Origin: Pycnococcus provasolii
Lineage: Eukaryota; Chlorophyta; Pseudoscourfieldiophyceae; Pseudoscourfieldiales
Direction of reading: 5' to 3'
Length of the DNA: 64,000 nucleotides
Assembly: GCA_049487715.1 (NCBI GenBank)
Contig: CP150552.1
Coordinates: 372,001-436,000, forward strand
The notes under the pieces were generated by a model. The model searched no databases. It saw only the letters and a program-made list of their open reading frames with translations, and was not told where the DNA came from. How positions within the stretch are numbered: position 1 is the first letter of the stretch; every line of letters starts with the position of its first letter. Position numbers and translations under genes: made by a program. Below, piece by piece: positions 18,686-28,212 of this stretch.

Positions 18686-20122
18686 ATGGCGTCACTACAA
18701 CTCACATCCAAGGCTCATACAGGTGTGACTGTCACTCCTCCTCCTCGTAGTAGTGCTCACACTAGAGCTCACACTTGTCGTCGTTCCCAATCACAATCAC
18801 AACCATGTGTCTCCAGAAGACTCGGGAGACACGCGTCTGTGTGTGTTGGCGCGTCTTCATCATCTTCATCTTCTTCGGTGGATACCTCGTTGAACGCCTT
18901 TGTCGCATCTCTCAAACCATCCAAGACAGTCGCGCTCACTGACTTAGCTCGAGAACTACAAAATGATGGAAAAGATATCGTGTCGCTAACTGCTGGTGAG
19001 CCGGACTTTGACACGCCACCTTCAGTCGCTCACGCTGGTATACAAGCTATCAAATCAGGTGTCACACACTATGCGCCCAATGCAGGCACCGCAGCTCTCC
19101 GATCCGCAATTGTACGCAAGCTACAGACCGAAAACAATCTCACGTACGCGCCGAGTGAGATTGTCGTCTCGAACGGTGCGAAGCAGTCCATCTGGCAAGC
19201 TGTTCTAGCAACGTGCGGCGCCGGCGACGACGTCATCATACCCGCGCCGTACTGGACCAGCTACCCCGAAATGGCTAGACTAGCGGGCGCCAACCCCGTT
19301 GTTGTGGAAACCACAGCCGCAGACGGATACAAGCTCACGCCTGACACGCTGCGTAGCGTGCTCACGCCGTCAAGTCGTGTGCTCATACTATGCACGCCGT
19401 CCAATCCCACGGGCGCCGTGTACTCCGAGGACGAGCTGCGCGCGCTCGCGGATGTCGTGCTATCGCACGATCGCCTGCTCGTTCTCTCAGACGAGATCTA
19501 CGAACACGTCATGTACGCGCCGGCAACACACGTCTCTTTCGGCGCGCTGTCGGAGGAGGCGTACGAAAGAACGATGACGGTGAATGGTTTCAGCAAATCT
19601 TTCGCGATGACGGGATGGCGCATGGGGTACATAGCCGCGCCGCAGCACTTCGCCACCGCATGCGCACGCATCCAGAGCCAGACGACGTCAGGTGCGTCGT
19701 CCATTGCGCAGGAGGCGGCAGTGGCGGCGCTGGAACTTGGACCACGAGGTGGCAAGGTGGTGGAGGAGATGGTTGCCGCATTCCTGAAACGGCGCGACTA
19801 CTGCGTGCGCCGCCTGTCGAAAATGCCATCAAACCGCATATCACTCGACTACGGCATCCCACCTGGAGCCTTCTACCTGCTGCCAACGATCAGCGGGAGC
19901 TTCGGATGCAAACACCTGCCCACTGGTGAAATTATCAAAGATGCCGACGATTTCTGCCGTGGCCTTCTTTCGCAGTCTGATCCTGGTGGCCTTGCGGTGG
20001 TGCCTGGCGATGCATTTGGATCCGCTGACACGTTGAGAATTTCGTACGCCGCTTCAGATGAGCTACTGGAGCAGGCGATGGACCGCCTCGCTCGCTACGT
20101 GAGTGATCTGGGCGAATGCTAA
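18686..20122 (+). CDS. Plastid aspartate / prephenate aminotransferase (PLP, bacterial type)
   Basis: 478 residues, no intron. Residues 1-65 form a Ser/Arg/Thr-rich, acid-poor transit peptide. The catalytic part is fold-type I PLP aminotransferase subgroup Ib, the bacterial/plastid class that in plants makes arogenate from prephenate as well as transaminating aspartate. Signatures: LTAGEPDFDTP, VSNGAKQSIW, APYWTSYPEM, LCTPSNPTGAVYS, VLSDEIYEHVMY, the Schiff-base lysine in NGFSKSFAMTGWRMGY (near residue 303), and the substrate-binding Arg in TLRISYA near the end. Length fits plant PAT/AAT plus transit peptide. It would feed phenylalanine/tyrosine synthesis in the plastid. Subgroup assignment (prephenate activity) is inferred from family resemblance. 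Confidence 0.9.
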   Translation: MASLQLTSKAHTGVTVTPPPRSSAHTRAHTCRRSQSQSQPCVSRRLGRHASVCVGASSSSSSSSVDTSLNAFVASLKPSKTVALTDLARELQNDGKDIVSLTAGEPDFDTPPSVAHAGIQAIKSGVTHYAPNAGTAALRSAIVRKLQTENNLTYAPSEIVVSNGAKQSIWQAVLATCGAGDDVIIPAPYWTSYPEMARLAGANPVVVETTAADGYKLTPDTLRSVLTPSSRVLILCTPSNPTGAVYSEDELRALADVVLSHDRLLVLSDEIYEHVMYAPATHVSFGALSEEAYERTMTVNGFSKSFAMTGWRMGYIAAPQHFATACARIQSQTTSGASSIAQEAAVAALELGPRGGKVVEEMVAAFLKRRDYCVRRLSKMPSNRISLDYGIPPGAFYLLPTISGSFGCKHLPTGEIIKDADDFCRGLLSQSDPGGLAVVPGDAFGSADTLRISYAASDELLEQAMDRLARYVSDLGEC

Positions 20123-20488
20123 GATCGCTCATTCAGCAATGTAATAGAGTTTACTTCGTCCAACAGTCGTCCGTTCACACCATTCACATTCACCCTATTC
20201 AGTGGCGCCATTTAGCAGCGCGTTTTTGTACATGGCGCTGGTTTCGAAGCAACCATCGAGCCGCTTTTCGTTGGCGTCCGGCTTGAGAGCTCCCCCTTGC
20301 GACTTGTTGTCGCTGCTGTCGTCGCCATGTCATGACGTGGAGAGGTAAGGGAAAGGCTCAAAACTTTATTAGAAAAAAAGATAAGACTGTTTACTTTTGT
20401 ACGTGAAAGAAAGGGGTACTGTAGAGAATCCTTAGCGCCCATAGCGCCACTTTGAAAAATCCCACACCGCCGCCACCCTCTACAAAGA
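20123..20488. other. Convergent intergenic region with a 3'-end repeat element
   Basis: Convergent 3' ends of the aminotransferase and the F-box-like gene. Bases 20126-20193 resemble the sequence just past the PCNA stop codon (39689-39757). Confidence 0.5.
20126..20193. repeat. Dispersed 3'-end element, copy 1
   Basis: About 68 bp sharing blocks CTCATTCAG, GTCCAAC, GTCCGT and CACACCATTC in the same order and spacing as 39689-39757. It begins 4 bp after the aminotransferase stop codon. Confidence 0.55.
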
Positions 20489-21754
20489 CTAGCGACTGAG
20501 ATCCCAGCCTGACGGGTATCCACTAAACTCCTTCTTTGGAAACTCCCACTCAGCCATGGTGTTACGAAGCTGATCGAGAGGAGACGCCATTGCTCTTGCG
20601 GTCATCACGCGCCTGTCCTTCGACGCGATGGCAAGCGCGCCGATCGCGGATGCTGCCTCGAACGCCTCCTGCGGAACCGCGGGACTGCTCAGTCGCCGGG
20701 AAAGGCTTCGCGTTAAGCGCCCGGCGATCCCGCACATTGCCGCTTCCACGGCGGGAAGCAGCTGCAGGCCACCTCCCGTCCCTGATCGAGGCGGGTCGGT
20801 GGACGCGATGCGCTCGCGCTCCGCAGCCTTGCAGAGAGGTGAGAATCGCATGTGGGGCAAAGTCGGCCAGCAAGCGAGCACGCCACGCTCACGCTCGGCG
20901 TGCCACTTGGAAACCTGCGCGGGTGTTAAGTTCGCCTCGAGATCTCCGTGGTCACTCAGGCTGATGTGGCGGTCGAGGTCCAGCACCCACTGCTCGTAGA
21001 TGCACTGCACGCCGCAGCACGTCAGCACGAAGTAGAGGAGCTGTCCGTCTGTGAGATGCTTCACGCCCATGCCATTTCGAAGATGACGCACCGCGGCAGC
21101 AGTTGGACGTCGGTTGCGCACCTCATCGTCAAAGTCCTCGACTCGCACGCTCTCGTACGTCACGAGGCGGTGCAGCTCAGTATTCCTCGGGTCAGACTCG
21201 GCGGCAGCAGCCTCGGCACGGCGTCTCTTTTTACCTTTAAGCGTGTCGTTGGGTGCGAGGAACATCGTGAGCGCGTACACGTCAGTCCAGTCGTCGCCCT
21301 CGCTCTCCTCGAACGTCTCTGCCGCGAATGAAAGCCGCTGCCCACCGAGTCCGGTGATGCTGACTGCGCAAAATTTTCGCTTCATCGACCACGTGTCTTC
21401 TTCGTCGTCGTCGCCGCCGCGGCTGAGCGCCTTTTTGGTGGCGAGCACAACCATTTCCCGGTCAACGTGCTCGACGAGCTGCGCCCACTCGTTCGCCTGT
21501 GCCGTGCTCATGGCATAACCGGCGTACTCGTACGTGCGACCTACGTTGTTCGAGGCGAGACAGTTTCTCAGATCCTCGATGGCGGCGTCGCGTCCCTCGG
21601 AGGCACCTGGTACACTTTTGAGGCTTTTTGCAACGATGTAAGCTTGCGCGGACGTTCCCGGTTCGTCCATCGCGAGCGTTTGTAGTTCTGTGGATGCGCA
21701 AGCTGCAGCGGCAAGGTCCTGTCCGTGCAGTTTTGTGAGGATGGTTGCCCACAC
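20489..21754 (-). CDS. F-box-like protein, start unresolved
   Basis: The frame is open for about 470 codons, but no ATG occurs between the upstream stop (about 21900) and 21673, so the true start is either that ATG (residue 28 of the region given) or lies in an unseen upstream exon. The region 21754-21640 (WATILTKLHGQDLAAAACAS then TELQTLAMDE) resembles an F-box: the W..IL..L...DL..AACAS..L..LA pattern of plant F-box proteins, which recruit substrates to SCF ubiquitin ligases through SKP1. Starting at 21673 would delete the F-box, so I favour a missing first exon. The remaining 350 residues, with the patches LTDGQLLYFVLTCCGVQCIY and PHMRFSPLCKAAERERI, match no family I know. A cullin gene lies elsewhere in the window, but CUL4 does not use F-box proteins. 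Confidence 0.55.
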   Translation of the reverse strand: MWATILTKLHGQDLAAAACASTELQTLAMDEPGTSAQAYIVAKSLKSVPGASEGRDAAIEDLRNCLASNNVGRTYEYAGYAMSTAQANEWAQLVEHVDREMVVLATKKALSRGGDDDEEDTWSMKRKFCAVSITGLGGQRLSFAAETFEESEGDDWTDVYALTMFLAPNDTLKGKKRRRAEAAAAESDPRNTELHRLVTYESVRVEDFDDEVRNRRPTAAAVRHLRNGMGVKHLTDGQLLYFVLTCCGVQCIYEQWVLDLDRHISLSDHGDLEANLTPAQVSKWHAERERGVLACWPTLPHMRFSPLCKAAERERIASTDPPRSGTGGGLQLLPAVEAAMCGIAGRLTRSLSRRLSSPAVPQEAFEAASAIGALAIASKDRRVMTARAMASPLDQLRNTMAEWEFPKKEFSGYPSGWDLSR

Positions 21755-21907
21755 ACCGTGCGGCAGGTGAGGCCCAGGGTGTGCGCATTTATTGTCATCT
21801 TTGAGTGCACTTGGTGTCGTTGGTTCTCGAGACTTTCTCTTCGCGTTTTTCCCCCGAAGATTTTCGTGAGGTTCTCGCGGCTCCTCCTGAATTTGTGTCT
21901 TTCTTCA

Positions 21908-22595
21908 TGACGACTCAGGAGTGAGGATGAGCAAAGCACGCGTATGATGGGAGCAAAGCACGCCCCGGGGAAAAAAGCAAAAAAGACAGCCCCGGGTTGG
22001 GAGAACAATATGGGGCCAGAGGGACCCCGGGGGCACCGTATATCTGGATATCCCGGCATTCGACCACCAATCAGCAGCCCAATCGTAGCCCTGATGACGA
22101 GGATGGGTTGAAAAACCAAGGGAGCCCAAAGGAAGCACACGAGCACACGAGCACACGAGCACGAGCACACACGAGCACACACACACACACACACACACTT
22201 AGTAAGCTGACAAAGCGAAATGCTTTGTGAAATAATGTGACTGAATGGAATTTATTTGATAGCGGCAGATTCCGAGATTCGGGGCGGCTGATGAGAGGGG
22301 AGGGGAGGAGAGGGGAGGGGAGGGACCCGGTTGGCGGAGGGGGGGGAAGTGATTTTGGCTGGGTGGCTGGGTGGGAGGCGCCTTGGGGTGCTTTATGCGG
22401 TATCCCCCCCCGGGAACTCTCCCCCCGGGTGACTCCATCCCGCGGGCACCCGGGGGGGGTTGCCGGGATGGCGAACCTCTTGGCGAACCCCAGGTGCCAG
22501 GCAGGTGGACTGTCTGTCTGGGTGGTTGGTACTTGGTGGGGTCAAATATACTCTGCATTAACAATATATATTATGTGAATGTTCAAAGTTTTCCA
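21908..22595. other. Repeat-rich intergenic region upstream of 5S gene
   Basis: Contains CCCCGGGG-type GC palindromes (21962-22042), an ACACGAGC/CA microsatellite (22136-22199), a GGGGA-type stretch (22297-22325) and C/G hairpin-forming sequence at 22403-22470. No ORF has coding character. Confidence 0.5.
22136..22199. repeat. CACACGAG / CA microsatellite
   Basis: Irregular CACGAG units pass into a pure CA run, on the 5' side of the F-box-like gene. Confidence 0.75.
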
Positions 22596-22714
22596 TCGCA
22601 CGTTCATACCTTCTTGAATCCGCCCGATCCCATCAGCACTCGGAAGCTAAGCAAGAATGGGCCGGATTAGTACTTGCTTGAGGAATCAGCATGGAACTCC
22701 CGGTGACGTGCGGT
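22596..22714 (+). rRNA. 5S ribosomal RNA (solitary copy)
   Basis: About 117-119 nt that fold as 5S rRNA. The terminal helix I pairs CGCACGT (22597-22603) with ACGTGCG (22706-22712). Loop A TTCATACC follows. Helix II pairs TTCTTG (22611-22616) with CAAGAA (22652-22657), a covarying replacement of the usual plant pairs. The conserved core GATCCCATCAGCACTCGGAA then GCTAAGC matches loop B/helix III of 5S and contains the internal box A; TTAGTACTT with a TGCT...AGCA helix and ...GGAACTCCCGG match loop E/helix IV. A T-rich terminator follows at once. It is transcribed by RNA polymerase III, with its promoter inside the gene. Only one copy is seen, embedded among protein genes and not in a tandem array, and it is diverged enough that I cannot rule out a degenerate copy, though pairing is kept. 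Confidence 0.85.
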
Positions 22715-22724
22715 TTCTTTTTTT
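22713..22724 (+). terminator. RNA polymerase III T-run terminator of 5S gene
   Basis: GGTTTCTTTTTTT follows the 3' end of helix I directly, the expected simple oligo-T stop for RNA polymerase III. Confidence 0.7.
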
Positions 22725-22847
22725 GCAGGATCGATTCGCAGGAAGATATGAAATACAAAAATAGGAGTTTACTTCATAAACTAAAAATATACACGGTATT
22801 TCATTACTTGGTAAGTACTGTACTATTGAAATTCCCCTACTCCTCCT

Positions 22848-24752
22848 TTACTCATGCAGCAACCTGTGCACGTAAACGGCGTCGCGTGTGCGCACGTGAA
22901 TGAACGGCAGCCTTTTTAAGTCGAGCTGATATCCATCAAACGCTTGCGCTGCACTCACCTTCACATATCCAGGAACACTTTCGGACTCAGAGAGCAAGTG
23001 CGTAAATCCCTTTTGTGCGAGCTCGTCGTCAAGCAAGCCTTCCTCCTTGCTGTACTCGTATTTGAAATGCGGCGCCGCGGCGTCGCCGTTGCCACGGCGA
23101 AACGAGTAGCGCGTCACGCCAGACATCGCTGCGAGGTTGCCCACATGAATGCGTACGGAGGCGTCGCGTGCTGCATTAAGCGTTGTCGAGCGGCGCGTCT
23201 CGTCAATGTGCGCGTGCAGCTGCGCGATCGCGGCAGCTCCGGGATAGTTCACTCGGCTCGCGGCAAGATGCAAGGCAAAGAATGCAGCCTGAAGAGCCAG
23301 AAGGCCGAGGATGACAACACCGCAGATCAACCGACGAAGCTTTCCACGGCGACTCCATACTGCGGCGACGGTTTCAGCCGCTGACAGGTTGACCCATGGA
23401 ACAACCGGAAGCACGAAACGAAGTTCCTTGTGATCCAACACCGAAAACAGGCACACGGCGACGCCAGCAATGCACAGGGGCACGATGTCCACGCGATACC
23501 ACATGCGTCGAGAGCCCATCACGGGTACAAGCGCGGCGAGCACGGCGAGCGCAGCAAGAGGTGCCGCCGCGCCGAGTAGCTTTGGCAAGGCAGACGTTCC
23601 GTACCAGTGCCATGGGCTCTTGCCCCACTGCACGCTTTTGCCCTCAATCGCGTTAAACTTGAACACCTCACCCTCAGGCCAAACGTACTGCGGCACGTCG
23701 TCGATGCCGGCGGCAGCTTCGGCTTGCCACGGCGGCGTGTCAAAAGCAACGGACGCGGCAACGGACGCGGCGGCTGCGACTGCGCCCACGACCGCACCAA
23801 GCGCGATTGGAACGCGCGGTGCACCGAGCCAGCACCACGCGGCGTATGGTACGCCAACCAGCACGAGGTCGCACCGCATCGAGACGGCGACGCCTGCCAT
23901 GACTGCACCGCCGATGAGTGCCCATGTTCTCCCGCCGCGACGGTAACAGCCCGCCGCGAATGTGCTGGCTACGAGCGCGTACGCGTTGGGAATGAGCCGC
24001 GAGCTGTAGTAGACGACGTGAGGTTGCGTCACGAGGAGCATGCCAGCGACACACGCCGCAACGAATCCTTTCGACCTCTGCACAGCCCTTCGGTATGAGG
24101 TGAACGCGACAGTCGCGATGATGGCGAGGACGACACGCACCGCCACCTGTCGGATGAGCGCGTCGTCAAGGCCGCGCGTCATAGGTGATGTTCGTCTCTG
24201 CACCCAAGTTCGTGGCGTTAGGTTGGCGGGCGACGGCAAGTCAAGCAGCCACACACATGCGTCGTGGATGTACGTGCTGGAGTCCAGCAAGTGCTGGATT
24301 GCGTCGAAAACGGGCTTGGACGCAACAGCGAGCGCGGCGGGCGGAATGAATGATCGGCGCACCGAGCCGGGGAAGACGACGTGGTCGTAGTCACCGAATG
24401 CTTGTTGTGAGTACCCTAGATATGCGACATCATGCGACGCTTGTATGCCGAACGACTCTTCGACTTTCGTGTAGGGGCAGAGGAGGATGGAGGTCATCAA
24501 GGCGGCGAGGAAGAGGACGTCAAGGAACCAGAGCGGTCTGTCACTCGCACCTAGGGTCTCCTTCACTTCCACGGATGTTCGTTTGATGACGTCTCTGATG
24601 TCGTCGTGTCCCTTTTTCCCCAGCGCATGTTTTTCGAGCTGCCAGGCGACGGCGGGAGGAAGGTGCGCGTACGGATCTTCCGCGGACTCCTCACGCTTCG
24701 AAGAAGAAGAAGAGGCGTGACGACGGCGCACCACGGGCTGGGAGGACGACAT
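22848..24752 (-). CDS. ALG12: ALG12, Dol-P-Man alpha-1,6-mannosyltransferase
   Basis: ER membrane enzyme that adds the eighth mannose to the dolichol-linked N-glycan precursor. 634 residues, no intron. After a 75-residue polar N-terminus come about ten hydrophobic segments. GT22 signatures specific for ALG12 are clear: CPYTKVEESFGIQASHD, YDHVVFPGSVRRSFI, PHVVYYSSRLIPNAYA, VSMRCDLVLVG, KSPWHWYGTSALPKLL and DHKELRFVLPV. The loop-1 DxE/ExE-type catalytic acidic pair falls in the KVEESF region. The ATG at 24752 gives a longer cytosolic N-terminus than yeast Alg12 but is the first in frame. Degenerate telomere-like sequence lies 60-100 bp upstream. Confidence 0.9.
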   Translation of the reverse strand: MSSSQPVVRRRHASSSSSKREESAEDPYAHLPPAVAWQLEKHALGKKGHDDIRDVIKRTSVEVKETLGASDRPLWFLDVLFLAALMTSILLCPYTKVEESFGIQASHDVAYLGYSQQAFGDYDHVVFPGSVRRSFIPPAALAVASKPVFDAIQHLLDSSTYIHDACVWLLDLPSPANLTPRTWVQRRTSPMTRGLDDALIRQVAVRVVLAIIATVAFTSYRRAVQRSKGFVAACVAGMLLVTQPHVVYYSSRLIPNAYALVASTFAAGCYRRGGRTWALIGGAVMAGVAVSMRCDLVLVGVPYAAWCWLGAPRVPIALGAVVGAVAAAASVAASVAFDTPPWQAEAAAGIDDVPQYVWPEGEVFKFNAIEGKSVQWGKSPWHWYGTSALPKLLGAAAPLAALAVLAALVPVMGSRRMWYRVDIVPLCIAGVAVCLFSVLDHKELRFVLPVVPWVNLSAAETVAAVWSRRGKLRRLICGVVILGLLALQAAFFALHLAASRVNYPGAAAIAQLHAHIDETRRSTTLNAARDASVRIHVGNLAAMSGVTRYSFRRGNGDAAAPHFKYEYSKEEGLLDDELAQKGFTHLLSESESVPGYVKVSAAQAFDGYQLDLKRLPFIHVRTRDAVYVHRLLHE

Positions 24753-24805
24753 CGGCGGCGAAGCCTAAAATGGAACGAAACGAGAGGGAAAAAGAAAAAC
24801 AAGAG

Positions 24806-24848
24806 CCGTTAGGGTGGTAGGCTATCGTAGGGCTACTTCCTAGGGTTA
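24806..24848. promoter_or_regulatory. Degenerate telomere-like motifs between ALG12 and bestrophin-like gene
   Basis: GTTAGGGTGG, GTAGGGC and CTAGGGTTAAAACCC occur within 45 bp in the divergent promoter. A weaker example of the telo-box pattern. Confidence 0.3.
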
Positions 24849-24944
24849 AAACCCAAACTCGGAAAATCTAAGGTAAATCTGGTTGGATCATCTGGCACAC
24901 CCCTTTTTTTTCTCGTACATGTTTCCAAACTGAGATTGCATGGA

Positions 24945-26231
24945 ATGTCGGCGTGTGACACATACGCGCTCTCCATCAGGGCTGCCTCGCGTCCGCCGCC
25001 GTCGTGCTGTAGCATCCCCGCACAGCAGGTTCGCACCGTCGATGAACATGGCAAGACCGTCGCGTACGATGTGCACATTCTCACGCGGTGGGGCGTGTTC
25101 TGGGCGTATGGGGGCACGATCTTCAATCGGAAGATCTTTGCGCTCGGATTAACCCTTTTTGCTGTTATCATCATCTCCTTTACTGGCGCGACAATCACCT
25201 TCGCGATGGAGAAACCCAGCGCACGTGTCGACATCTCGAACTACATCACGCTTTTTGGCATGATCTCGACGCTCATTGGATTTGTCCTCGGACTGTACCA
25301 GAGCGAATCCGTCGCGCGATGGCGCGCGATGAGGTTCGAACAACTTGGTGGACTTTGGGGAGCCATTCATAACATCAGCCTGCTGCTCGGAATATGGCTT
25401 CCTGACGACAAAGAGGAGGGTCGTGACAACGTCGACAAAAAGGACACTAGTACTGCATCTCGTCAAGCCGCTCCTCATCCAGCAGCATCTGATCGATCAG
25501 CCGAGCAACAACAAACCTCCTCCTCCTCTCCTCCTCTCCCTGCGAGCGAAGACAACGCAATAATCAAGCGCACCGTGCTTCGCTGGATGCTGGCAAGCCA
25601 CGCTCTCACATACTTCCAAGCAATTAACAGGCCATCGGAGGGATTGGATGCCGCGGTGGCGGAAGGATCGCTCACTGAGGACGAACGTGCAATTCTAAGC
25701 AGCGTTCCTGACTGGATGCGCGCCCAGGTGCTTTGGAGTTGGATCGCGGAAGTGGGTCAAAATCTTGCTAGCACGCATCGCATGCCGCAGTCACTCACGA
25801 ACCTGCCTATTTTCTTGAATCACTGCTTGAATGCGCGCGGGTGCATTGGATCGATTGGGTTTTACCTTGACAGCCAGCTCCCATATTCGTACGTTCACCT
25901 CGTGAACTGGATTGTGAAGGCTCATTTGGTGTTCATCTCTGTCTTATACGGCTACACGCTAAGCGCTATCACGTTCAACACGATATATTTCAGTACACTT
26001 GCTTCAGTGCGCATCTACGAGGCGATCATCAAGGCGTTGTTGGGCGGTGCGGGGGTCCTTCTGAATGTGTGTTTCTTTCAAGGCATCTTGGAGATACAGG
26101 CGACGCTGCGCAATCCATTTGGGGACGAACCTGATTGTTTTCCCAGCGATGCTGACCACGCCAACATGCGATTCGGTGCCATGTCACTTATGGGAGTGCG
26201 TGCGCCTCCCCAGCACTGGTTTGATGTTTAG
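24945..26231 (+). CDS. Bestrophin-like anion channel
   Basis: 428 residues from the first in-frame ATG. The bestrophin hallmarks are seen: an N-terminal TM entry (IFALGLTLFAVIIISFTGAT), a second segment ending FVLGLYQSESVARWRAM (the family FVLGFYVS...RWW motif), and a C-terminal NPFGDEPDCFPSDADH, which corresponds to the acidic calcium-clasp motif NPFGEDDDDFE. Two further hydrophobic segments surround FISVLYGYTLSAITFNTIYF. Bestrophins form pentameric chloride/bicarbonate channels; in plants and algae they sit in thylakoids and adjust ion balance or carbon concentration. A Ser/Gln-rich loop at about 165-200 is an insertion. The N-terminus (CSIPAQQ) is odd and might hide an exon junction, so start and plastid targeting remain open. 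Confidence 0.65.
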   Translation: MSACDTYALSIRAASRPPPSCCSIPAQQVRTVDEHGKTVAYDVHILTRWGVFWAYGGTIFNRKIFALGLTLFAVIIISFTGATITFAMEKPSARVDISNYITLFGMISTLIGFVLGLYQSESVARWRAMRFEQLGGLWGAIHNISLLLGIWLPDDKEEGRDNVDKKDTSTASRQAAPHPAASDRSAEQQQTSSSSPPLPASEDNAIIKRTVLRWMLASHALTYFQAINRPSEGLDAAVAEGSLTEDERAILSSVPDWMRAQVLWSWIAEVGQNLASTHRMPQSLTNLPIFLNHCLNARGCIGSIGFYLDSQLPYSYVHLVNWIVKAHLVFISVLYGYTLSAITFNTIYFSTLASVRIYEAIIKALLGGAGVLLNVCFFQGILEIQATLRNPFGDEPDCFPSDADHANMRFGAMSLMGVRAPPQHWFDV

Positions 26232-26257
26232 TTTCAAAAACAAACACAAAAGTAACG

Positions 26258-27550
26258 TTACACATTCCGAACCAGCTGAAGTTTCTGATGAATGCCAGAG
26301 AGAACGGTGGTATACGCATCCTCTCCCCCGTTGGTCGGGTCGCCGCCGTTCTTGTCGAGCGCGAAAGCCGCCGTCTCTTTCATTGGCGACGGCGCGGGTG
26401 GCGGAGCGTCGTGCAACGCCACCTCATCCAAGGTCTCTTCTGCCGTTCCCTCTCGTGGCGTTGCCGTTGACTGCGGCGGGGTTGCAGGCGGTGGCAGCGA
26501 TGCCGCCTGCGCCTGCGCCTGCTGCATTGCCGCCCTTGCTGCTGCCTGCGCCTCACCCAGCGCCTCACCCAGCGCGCAGTTGTCAGACCAAAGGCTTTCG
26601 AGTTCAGCGCTCATGTCCTCCACCTCCAACAGAAGCTTGCGCACGGCATCGCCCTGGCCACTGCGTTTCAGCTCGCCGAGTTCTGCCTCGGCATTCGCGA
26701 GACGATTCTCCGCAGCCTCCGCACGACTTCGCAACGCCGCCACGTCGCCGTCGCCGTCTCCGCCTCTACTGCCCTGTTGGCTCATCGTCGCATCGGTGCC
26801 AGTCACCTTCCTTCGTAGTTCCGCAAGCTCGTTTTCGAGGCGCGACTGACCCGCCTCCGCATTTGCCGCGCGATTCTCCGCCTCGGAGCTTTCACGCCGC
26901 AGCACCGCGAGTTCGCGCTCGAGTGCGCCGACGCGAATCAGCGCGGCGTCGCGTTCGTCGCGCGCGGTGGCTGCCGCGGCGATGGCGCGCCTTGGCGTTG
27001 CGTCCGCGTCGCCTCCGAACGACCCGCTCCTGGCAACGTCTGCCGACGGGCTCGGCGGCACGGCGTCCGCGACGCCCGTCGCGGACGACTCGCGTAGTTC
27101 CGCGAGTTCCTCCTCTGCGCGTAGCTGCTCCGCCTCGGCATCTGCCGCACGCTGCTCCGCAAGCCTGAGTCTAAGCCTCGCATCCTCCGCCGCGGCGTTC
27201 GCTTGTTTTTCCGAGTCGCGCGCTGCGGCGGTGAACGTCGCGGCTTCCGTCTTTGCTCTTTCCGCCTCGTCGCGCGCTTGGTCACGTTCCTTGGTTGCGT
27301 TCGTCTTGGCTTGTACAGCTTCGTCCGTTTGCTTTTGTAGTTGCGCCATCTGTCTTTTGTAGTCTTCCACGATATCGTTTGTGTCTTTTGTGGTTTGTTC
27401 GGCGAGCGTCTGCGCTTCTTTTTGCAGTCTGGTAGCGACGGTAGCTTCTCTTCGTTTCGCGTACAGTTCGTGTCTCAACCTCGCCATTTCCACTTCGAGC
27501 TCGTGGATGGTCTCCGCAGACGCATCATTTACGGATGAAGAAGGGTTCAT
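26258..27550 (-). CDS. Long coiled-coil protein
   Basis: 430 residues from the ATG at 27550 (MNPSSSVNDAS). Almost the whole of residues 12-350 is heptad-type coiled coil (ETIHELEVEMARLRHELY, QKQTDEAVQAKTNATKERD, ERELAVLRRESSEAENRA), broken by a Pro/Ser linker with ATGVADAVPPSPSADVARS. The C-terminal 90 residues are low complexity, ending in a short helix (HQKLQLVRNV). No enzymatic or membrane motif is seen; structural or tethering roles are typical. The frame is open 66 nt further 5' without a convincing start. In another frame, directly upstream and across a CTT run, an acidic peptide starting MENMETTANPSVLNDEAV is encoded, so a slippage or sequencing difference could hide a longer N-terminus. 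Its 3' end is only 26 bp from the end of the bestrophin-like gene. Confidence 0.6.
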   Translation of the reverse strand: MNPSSSVNDASAETIHELEVEMARLRHELYAKRREATVATRLQKEAQTLAEQTTKDTNDIVEDYKRQMAQLQKQTDEAVQAKTNATKERDQARDEAERAKTEAATFTAAARDSEKQANAAAEDARLRLRLAEQRAADAEAEQLRAEEELAELRESSATGVADAVPPSPSADVARSGSFGGDADATPRRAIAAAATARDERDAALIRVGALERELAVLRRESSEAENRAANAEAGQSRLENELAELRRKVTGTDATMSQQGSRGGDGDGDVAALRSRAEAAENRLANAEAELGELKRSGQGDAVRKLLLEVEDMSAELESLWSDNCALGEALGEAQAAARAAMQQAQAQAASLPPPATPPQSTATPREGTAEETLDEVALHDAPPPAPSPMKETAAFALDKNGGDPTNGGEDAYTTVLSGIHQKLQLVRNV

Positions 27551-28212
27551 CCAATGAAGAAGAAGAAGCGTGCTCAAAAGGCGAGGCAACCGCTTCAGGT
27601 TGTGGCACAGCTTCATCGTTTAACACGGACGGGTTGGCGGTGGTCTCCATGTTTTCCATCCAAACTCTCCACGGGAAGTGGATTAATGGAGAGGGGGGGG
27701 GGGAGAGACCGACGGTCAACGAGGTGCAAGGGAACCAAACGAACCTTTTGGCTCGGGCCCACTGTATTTCTCCGACTTATCGGTTCGATTTCTAAACTTA
27801 ATAGACCAGAACCACCGACCAAATTTTTCAGAGTTATCATGCACACGCCGACCAGATAGATCGACTCGCCCGACCGATTTCCTTGAATTTTCCTCCTTGT
27901 TTCTTCGAGCTGCTTTTCTTCGGGTCTGGCAGTCTGGGGGAGACGCTCTGCTCGCTCTCAGCCTCTCCTTTTCACGGTAAGATAGTCTGTGTCCAAATGT
28001 AGGTTTAGTAGTAGGGGCCTTTTGGTGTGGGGCCGTACTTGCTGGCTGCACTGGATTTGGTTTTTTTCTGCCGCGTCTCTCTCCTCTTTTAGCTTTTTTT
28101 CTGTTTTTCACCTTTTCTGTTTCATCATCAAGGGGGGGCTTGGGTATCAATCAGCGCAACATCGGACTGACATCGAATACTGTAGTTAGTTCTCGTGGTG
28201 TGCACTCTCGTG
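27551..28212. other. Divergent intergenic region
   Basis: Separates the coiled-coil and SirB1-like genes. It has a G run at 27691-27701 and no telomere-like motif. A basic ORF on the minus strand (27716-28150) lacks domain features and is not annotated. Confidence 0.45.

Noticed and set aside
27716-28150. Basic 144-codon minus-strand ORF
   Set aside because: Low-complexity Arg/Lys-rich reading in a promoter region with no domain or transcript hint.
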